DNA of 64,000 nucleotides from an uncultured Prevotellaceae bacterium (GTDB lineage Bacteria; Bacteroidota; Bacteroidia; Bacteroidales; Bacteroidaceae): positions 62,001-126,000 of the forward strand of contig CAMKSE010000005.1 of NCBI GenBank assembly GCA_946415365.1, written 5' to 3'. Below are positions 60,854 through 64,000 of the stretch, piece by piece (position 1 is the first letter of the stretch; the number at the start of each line of letters is the position of its first letter). The translations under genes were made by a program, and so were the position numbers. Under the pieces are notes generated by a model that made no database searches, was not told where the DNA came from, and saw nothing but the letters and a program-made list of their open reading frames with translations.

Positions 60854-61254
60854 TGCTCTTCTCCTCCTGTCTCTGTTAAGTTATCATTCTCTTCCACATT
60901 CTCGGGACTGTCCTCCGGATCTTCCTCTGGTTCTTCCTCAGGATCATCCGAAGGGGTTTCCCCGTCCTCGGGTTCATCTGCAGGGGCATCCTGTTCCTGC
61001 TGGCTCTCACCGCCGGATTCCTCCGGACTGTCACCGCCGTCATCCGACGGCTGCTCCACCTGCTCAGGCTCGGCGGTGGGCAGGGGCGAGCGGTTTCCGC
61101 TGAGTTCCATTGCGCCCTCGGATATGGCACGGTCGATGCCGTACGGCTGCAGGTCATACTCCGACAGGAGGAACAGGCCTCCCGCCGATGATTTTCTTAT
61201 GCGCGTGAGCTGAAGGCTCTCCGCGATGCTTTGCGGTACCAAATAGTAATTCAT
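60850..61254 (-). CDS. Small phage protein with acidic Pro/Glu-rich tail
   Basis: The 134-residue protein has a compact N-terminal part (MNYYLVPQSIAESLQLTRIR) and from about residue 57 a disordered tail of Glu, Asp, Pro and Ser (PEEEPEEDPEDSPENVEEN). No family recognised. It is coupled by ATGA overlap to the Ig-like gene. Confidence 0.6.
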   Translation of the reverse strand: MNYYLVPQSIAESLQLTRIRKSSAGGLFLLSEYDLQPYGIDRAISEGAMELSGNRSPLPTAEPEQVEQPSDDGGDSPEESGGESQQEQDAPADEPEDGETPSDDPEEEPEEDPEDSPENVEENDNLTETGGEEQ

Positions 61255-61274
61255 GTCTCTTTGTCCTTTATGAT

Positions 61275-62444
61275 TTATTCCTCTAACTGTCCGATCACGT
61301 ATTCGTCATTCTCATCCACGATGGGCTGATCGTTCTCATCCGTCAGCAGCTGGTACTCCGACAGCGGCTTGCACTCCATCTGGAACGTCGGGCGCTTCGT
61401 CTTGTCGTATCCCGACAGGTTGCGGCCAGCTACCGCCTTCGGTCCGAAACCGAGGAACGTAGTGCCCTCCACGGCGGTGCCGTTCTGCCTGTAGAACGTC
61501 CATGCGAAGGTGAAGTAGTCCGACGGGTTGTCCAGGGTGTGCGAGTTCACCGTCACCACGGCCTCTATCTCTGACTCCAGCGTGCTCTTCTTGAGGTACT
61601 TGCCCCTTGTCACCTCCGTCCTCACCGTGTGGCCCGACATCTGCCTGTTGACGGTGAAGTAGACGGTGCGCCTGTTCTCCGACTGGTCGAAGTCCTGGTG
61701 GTATGCCGTCACGCGGTACTTGACGCGGCCTATGCACCTGAGGTCGAGCACCATGTTCCTGCCGGAGATGCTCACCACCTCCACGTCGGTAGCGGCGATG
61801 GCCCTGTAGTTGGCACCATCCTTCTTCTCCCATATGAACAGCAGGCGGCCGTTGCTGCTGATGTCGACGGATCCCGCGAAGAACTTCGCCTGGACGTTGC
61901 GCAGGTAGTTGTCATCGTTGCCGCCTTCGTCAATGATCTTGAACGGGCTGACGATGGAGTAGGTCGGGATGTTCACCTCCAGCTTCGGGTTGTACTCCAC
62001 GTAGGTCGTTGCGGAGAGCACGAGGTCCTTCTCGAACATCATCGTCTCGCTGGTGTGCCTGTTGACGTACGAGGCCTTCACCCTGAGCACCACACTGTTG
62101 CCTGGCTCGACGTTCGCCTGCACGATCAGGTCCTTCCCGGTGAGGTAGTAGTTGTCGACAATGTCCCTCGACGTGATCTCCGTCTCGGTGACCGTGCCGC
62201 CTGAGGATGTCACGAGATACCACCTGACCACGAGCATCTGCGTCTGGTCGGTGGTCACGTTGTCCATGTTCGGGTCCGTCACCAGCAGGGTGGGGCACAG
62301 TGCCATCGGGCATATCGTGCGGTCTACGGTGAACTCGCCGGAGAAGGTGTTCTTCCTCTGCGTCAGTCCCCCGCCGAGCATCTGCACGTCGAAAGTAGTG
62401 TTCAGTGCGTCATAGATGATGATCGCTTCGTTTGTCTGTATCAT
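61275..62444 (-). CDS. Phage structural protein, beta-rich
   Basis: The 389-residue protein opens MIQTNEAIIIYDALNTTFDV and is made mostly of beta strands with regular Ig-like spacing (VVLRVKASYVNRHTSETMMF; VKYRVTAYHQDFDQSENRR). Its C-terminus resembles a repeat of DENDQPIVDENDEYVIGQ. No enzyme motif or signal. Its place among the fibre genes suggests a virion component; the exact part is unknown. Confidence 0.6.
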   Translation of the reverse strand: MIQTNEAIIIYDALNTTFDVQMLGGGLTQRKNTFSGEFTVDRTICPMALCPTLLVTDPNMDNVTTDQTQMLVVRWYLVTSSGGTVTETEITSRDIVDNYYLTGKDLIVQANVEPGNSVVLRVKASYVNRHTSETMMFEKDLVLSATTYVEYNPKLEVNIPTYSIVSPFKIIDEGGNDDNYLRNVQAKFFAGSVDISSNGRLLFIWEKKDGANYRAIAATDVEVVSISGRNMVLDLRCIGRVKYRVTAYHQDFDQSENRRTVYFTVNRQMSGHTVRTEVTRGKYLKKSTLESEIEAVVTVNSHTLDNPSDYFTFAWTFYRQNGTAVEGTTFLGFGPKAVAGRNLSGYDKTKRPTFQMECKPLSEYQLLTDENDQPIVDENDEYVIGQLEE

Positions 62445-62460
62445 TTTATTCCTGTTTATG

Positions 62461-64000
62461 TCAGTGGATCGTTATTGTTGCGGACGACGGCGACACGGTT
62501 CCGGAGTCCACCGTGCAGGTGAACTGCACCTCCCTCTCCGTCCAGAAGTTGGAAGGCAGGTCGCTCTCCGTGACGGCTATCTGCTTGACATGCCTGCCGT
62601 GGTAGGTATTCCACGACTCATCGGCGGCATCCAGCGCTGCGTCACCCTCGGCCCCCTTTGTCTGCCGTGTCCATGTCACCCAGTTTGCCGGCACGCGGTC
62701 CGACACGTCGGCCGCCCCGGCCGTCAGTACCATGGAGAGCGTGGTGCCTACGCTTCCGTTTCTGAAGTCGCTCCTCCGGAGGAACTGCCTTGTGATGCCG
62801 ATCTTCAGCGTCAGCGTCCCCGTGGTCAGCATGAGCCACTGCGGGCTCGATACCCACGGCTCGGCGGAAGCACCTTCCGCACGGCACTCCCACAGGGTAC
62901 CGAAGCGCCACACACGGCTTGTCTCCAGGTCGAGGTGCCATTCCACGCGGATCTTCCCCAGCAGCTCGTTGTCCGTCAGGCTTGCCCATGCGGGCGAGAG
63001 GCGGCATGTGAGCCATGTGTTGCGTGACACGCCCTCATAGTGGTACGGCTCGCTGATCTGCTGGCCGCTGGTGAACACGCCGCCGGAGCCTACCATCAGC
63101 TGGTCGGCGGCACTGAGCGTGCCGTCAGGGGTATAGGTCCCCGAGGGGCCTGTATACTCCGCTGTCGGCGACTGCGACCACTCCCCTCTGTCTTCCTTGA
63201 TGATACGTGAGGGATAGAATATGTGGTGGCTGTTCTCGTAGAATATCGTGTTGATATAGAGCGACGGCATCTCCGGATCCCTCGTGGAAGGCAGGTTGGC
63301 CAGGTTGGGCAGTATGCCGAGGATGAGTGCGTAGTTGTCGTCGCGGATGATGGGCTGGTCCACCCTCCAGTGGTATGACAGGCGCTGGTCCGTCGTGGAG
63401 AGCACCCACGACTGCTGGCGCTGTCTCTGCAGGTTCCTGATGTTGGCGTCAGGCGACGTGGCGGTGTTGCCGTGGCGCGTCACGTCGATGCTGCAGTCAT
63501 AGCCCGTCTCTCCCAGGGCATGGCCGTCCACCAGCGTGCCCATCTCTATCTCGAGGGCCGCCGACGGCAGGCTGGTGCCCGTGATGGGCGTGCCGCGGAG
63601 CGTGAAGTTCAGACCTCCGGGCACTATCGGGTCGCCGCCCACCTCCTGGCTCTGGTAGAGCGACACCGTCAGGGTGTTCTCTGCCTGGTCCACGCTGTCT
63701 ACGACCATCCACACGGTATAGTAGCTGCCGTGCTTGGTGGCGGTATGGCCTGTCGGCACGCTGCCGGGTGCCAGCAGGTCGTTGATCTTCGCATACAGGA
63801 TATCACCCTCGTAGAAGGGTGTGATGTCGTTGTCGTGGCGCTTGTGCATGTGGAGTACCAGACGGCCGTCGTTGGTATAGTCCACGTGCTCTATCTCTCC
63901 GCCCTCGGTGAAGGAGTAGTCCGACTCCATCAGCTGCAGGCGGTTGATGATGAGCTCCATGATGCGCATGAAGCCGCGCACCTCCAGCCCGTCGGTCTGT
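62461..64000 (-). CDS. Large phage tail/baseplate protein, 5' end outside window
   Basis: The frame is open from the right edge to the stop at 62461 (513 codons). Codons before the GTG at 63981 read TDGLEVRGFMRIMELIINRL, so the start is beyond the window. It contains EVEHVDY-like beta strands, HMHKRHDNDITPFYEGDILY near the visible N-terminus, VDSVDQAENTLTVSLYQSQE, and a C-terminal Ig-like part ending SGTVSPSSATITIH. Likely a tail-tip protein upstream of the fibre genes; family not recognised. Confidence 0.62.
   Translation of the reverse strand, partial: QTDGLEVRGFMRIMELIINRLQLMESDYSFTEGGEIEHVDYTNDGRLVLHMHKRHDNDITPFYEGDILYAKINDLLAPGSVPTGHTATKHGSYYTVWMVVDSVDQAENTLTVSLYQSQEVGGDPIVPGGLNFTLRGTPITGTSLPSAALEIEMGTLVDGHALGETGYDCSIDVTRHGNTATSPDANIRNLQRQRQQSWVLSTTDQRLSYHWRVDQPIIRDDNYALILGILPNLANLPSTRDPEMPSLYINTIFYENSHHIFYPSRIIKEDRGEWSQSPTAEYTGPSGTYTPDGTLSAADQLMVGSGGVFTSGQQISEPYHYEGVSRNTWLTCRLSPAWASLTDNELLGKIRVEWHLDLETSRVWRFGTLWECRAEGASAEPWVSSPQWLMLTTGTLTLKIGITRQFLRRSDFRNGSVGTTLSMVLTAGAADVSDRVPANWVTWTRQTKGAEGDAALDAADESWNTYHGRHVKQIAVTESDLPSNFWTEREVQFTCTVDSGTVSPSSATITIH

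Larger units (their letters stand above)
43382..64000. mobile_element. Prophage, left part
   Basis: It runs from the tRNA to the window edge: tyrosine integrase, tail protein, tape measure, lysis cassette, DGR and virion proteins, all but the integrase on the minus strand. G+C visibly rises toward the right end. Terminase, portal, capsid and replication genes are not seen and should lie to the right. Genes look intact, so the phage may be active. Confidence 0.85.

Noticed and set aside
55237..64000. A second VR or target gene for the DGR
   Set aside because: Reading through the other virion genes I saw no second copy of the CCGGGCGAACTCTGAAAGAG constant segment. Copies outside the window cannot be excluded.
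43382..64000. Mu-like (Hankyphage-type) transposable prophage
   Set aside because: A tyrosine integrase and tRNA-end insertion are seen; no transposase A/B pair in the visible part.

Overview
The window reads as a Bacteroidales chromosome, most likely a Prevotella/Segatella-type gut or rumen bacterium. Pointers are the Bacteroidetes -7 promoter element (TAnnTTTG, often with TTTG about 20 bp upstream) before many genes, a TamL/TamB pair, a BspA-like leucine-rich-repeat protein beside a C10 (SpeB/interpain-type) protease, short C-terminal sorting-like tails on secreted proteins, and DUF3160, DUF4827, DUF4956 and DUF2490 families. The genus is inference; no rRNA is present.

From 1 to about 29 kb the content is mostly ordinary chromosome. 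It holds an ABC transporter start, exonuclease III, a VTC/DUF4956/DUF2490 operon, lactaldehyde-type dehydrogenase and a divergent GH35 beta-galactosidase. After these come a redoxin lipoprotein group, a SulP anion transporter, and a minus-strand run with a nucleotidyltransferase, an NrnA-like DHH phosphoesterase, a DUF4827 lipoprotein, GlmM and a transglutaminase-like protein. TamL/TamB, a small membrane-protein operon, CapA and DUF3160 follow. From 29.4 to 34.5 kb lies an accessory-looking stretch: a DUF3987/VirE-type protein, two unrecognised overlapping genes, and a 521-bp intergenic region with a perfect 38-bp A/T palindrome, paired 9-bp repeats and three 22-bp tandem repeats. From 34.5 to 43 kb come two related surface proteins sharing LRR, InlB-type and C-terminal modules, a formate/nitrite-type channel, an RluA-type synthase, FabG and a TetR regulator.

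At 43.3 kb a tRNA-Met(CAT) marks the left end of an integrated prophage that continues past the right edge. Its tyrosine integrase faces away from the tRNA; every other phage gene is on the minus strand. Reading right to left (the direction of transcription) there are virion proteins, including one with a class A acid phosphatase/PAP2 domain, then a complete diversity-generating retroelement (DGR), a lysis cassette (holin, GH24 lysozyme, spanin-like protein), a small membrane protein, the tape measure protein and a tail protein. Terminase, portal and capsid genes are not in view and are presumably to the right.

The DGR is the main system found. Its order is target gene with variable repeat (VR), avd, template repeat (TR), reverse transcriptase. 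TR and VR are 104 bp each. They differ at 12 positions, and all 12 are adenines in the sense strand of the TR, the hallmark of adenine-directed mutagenic homing. The changes alter 10 codons (9 of them AAY in the TR) near the C-terminus of the target protein, which sits just after the tail-fibre-like genes and so probably varies phage receptor binding.
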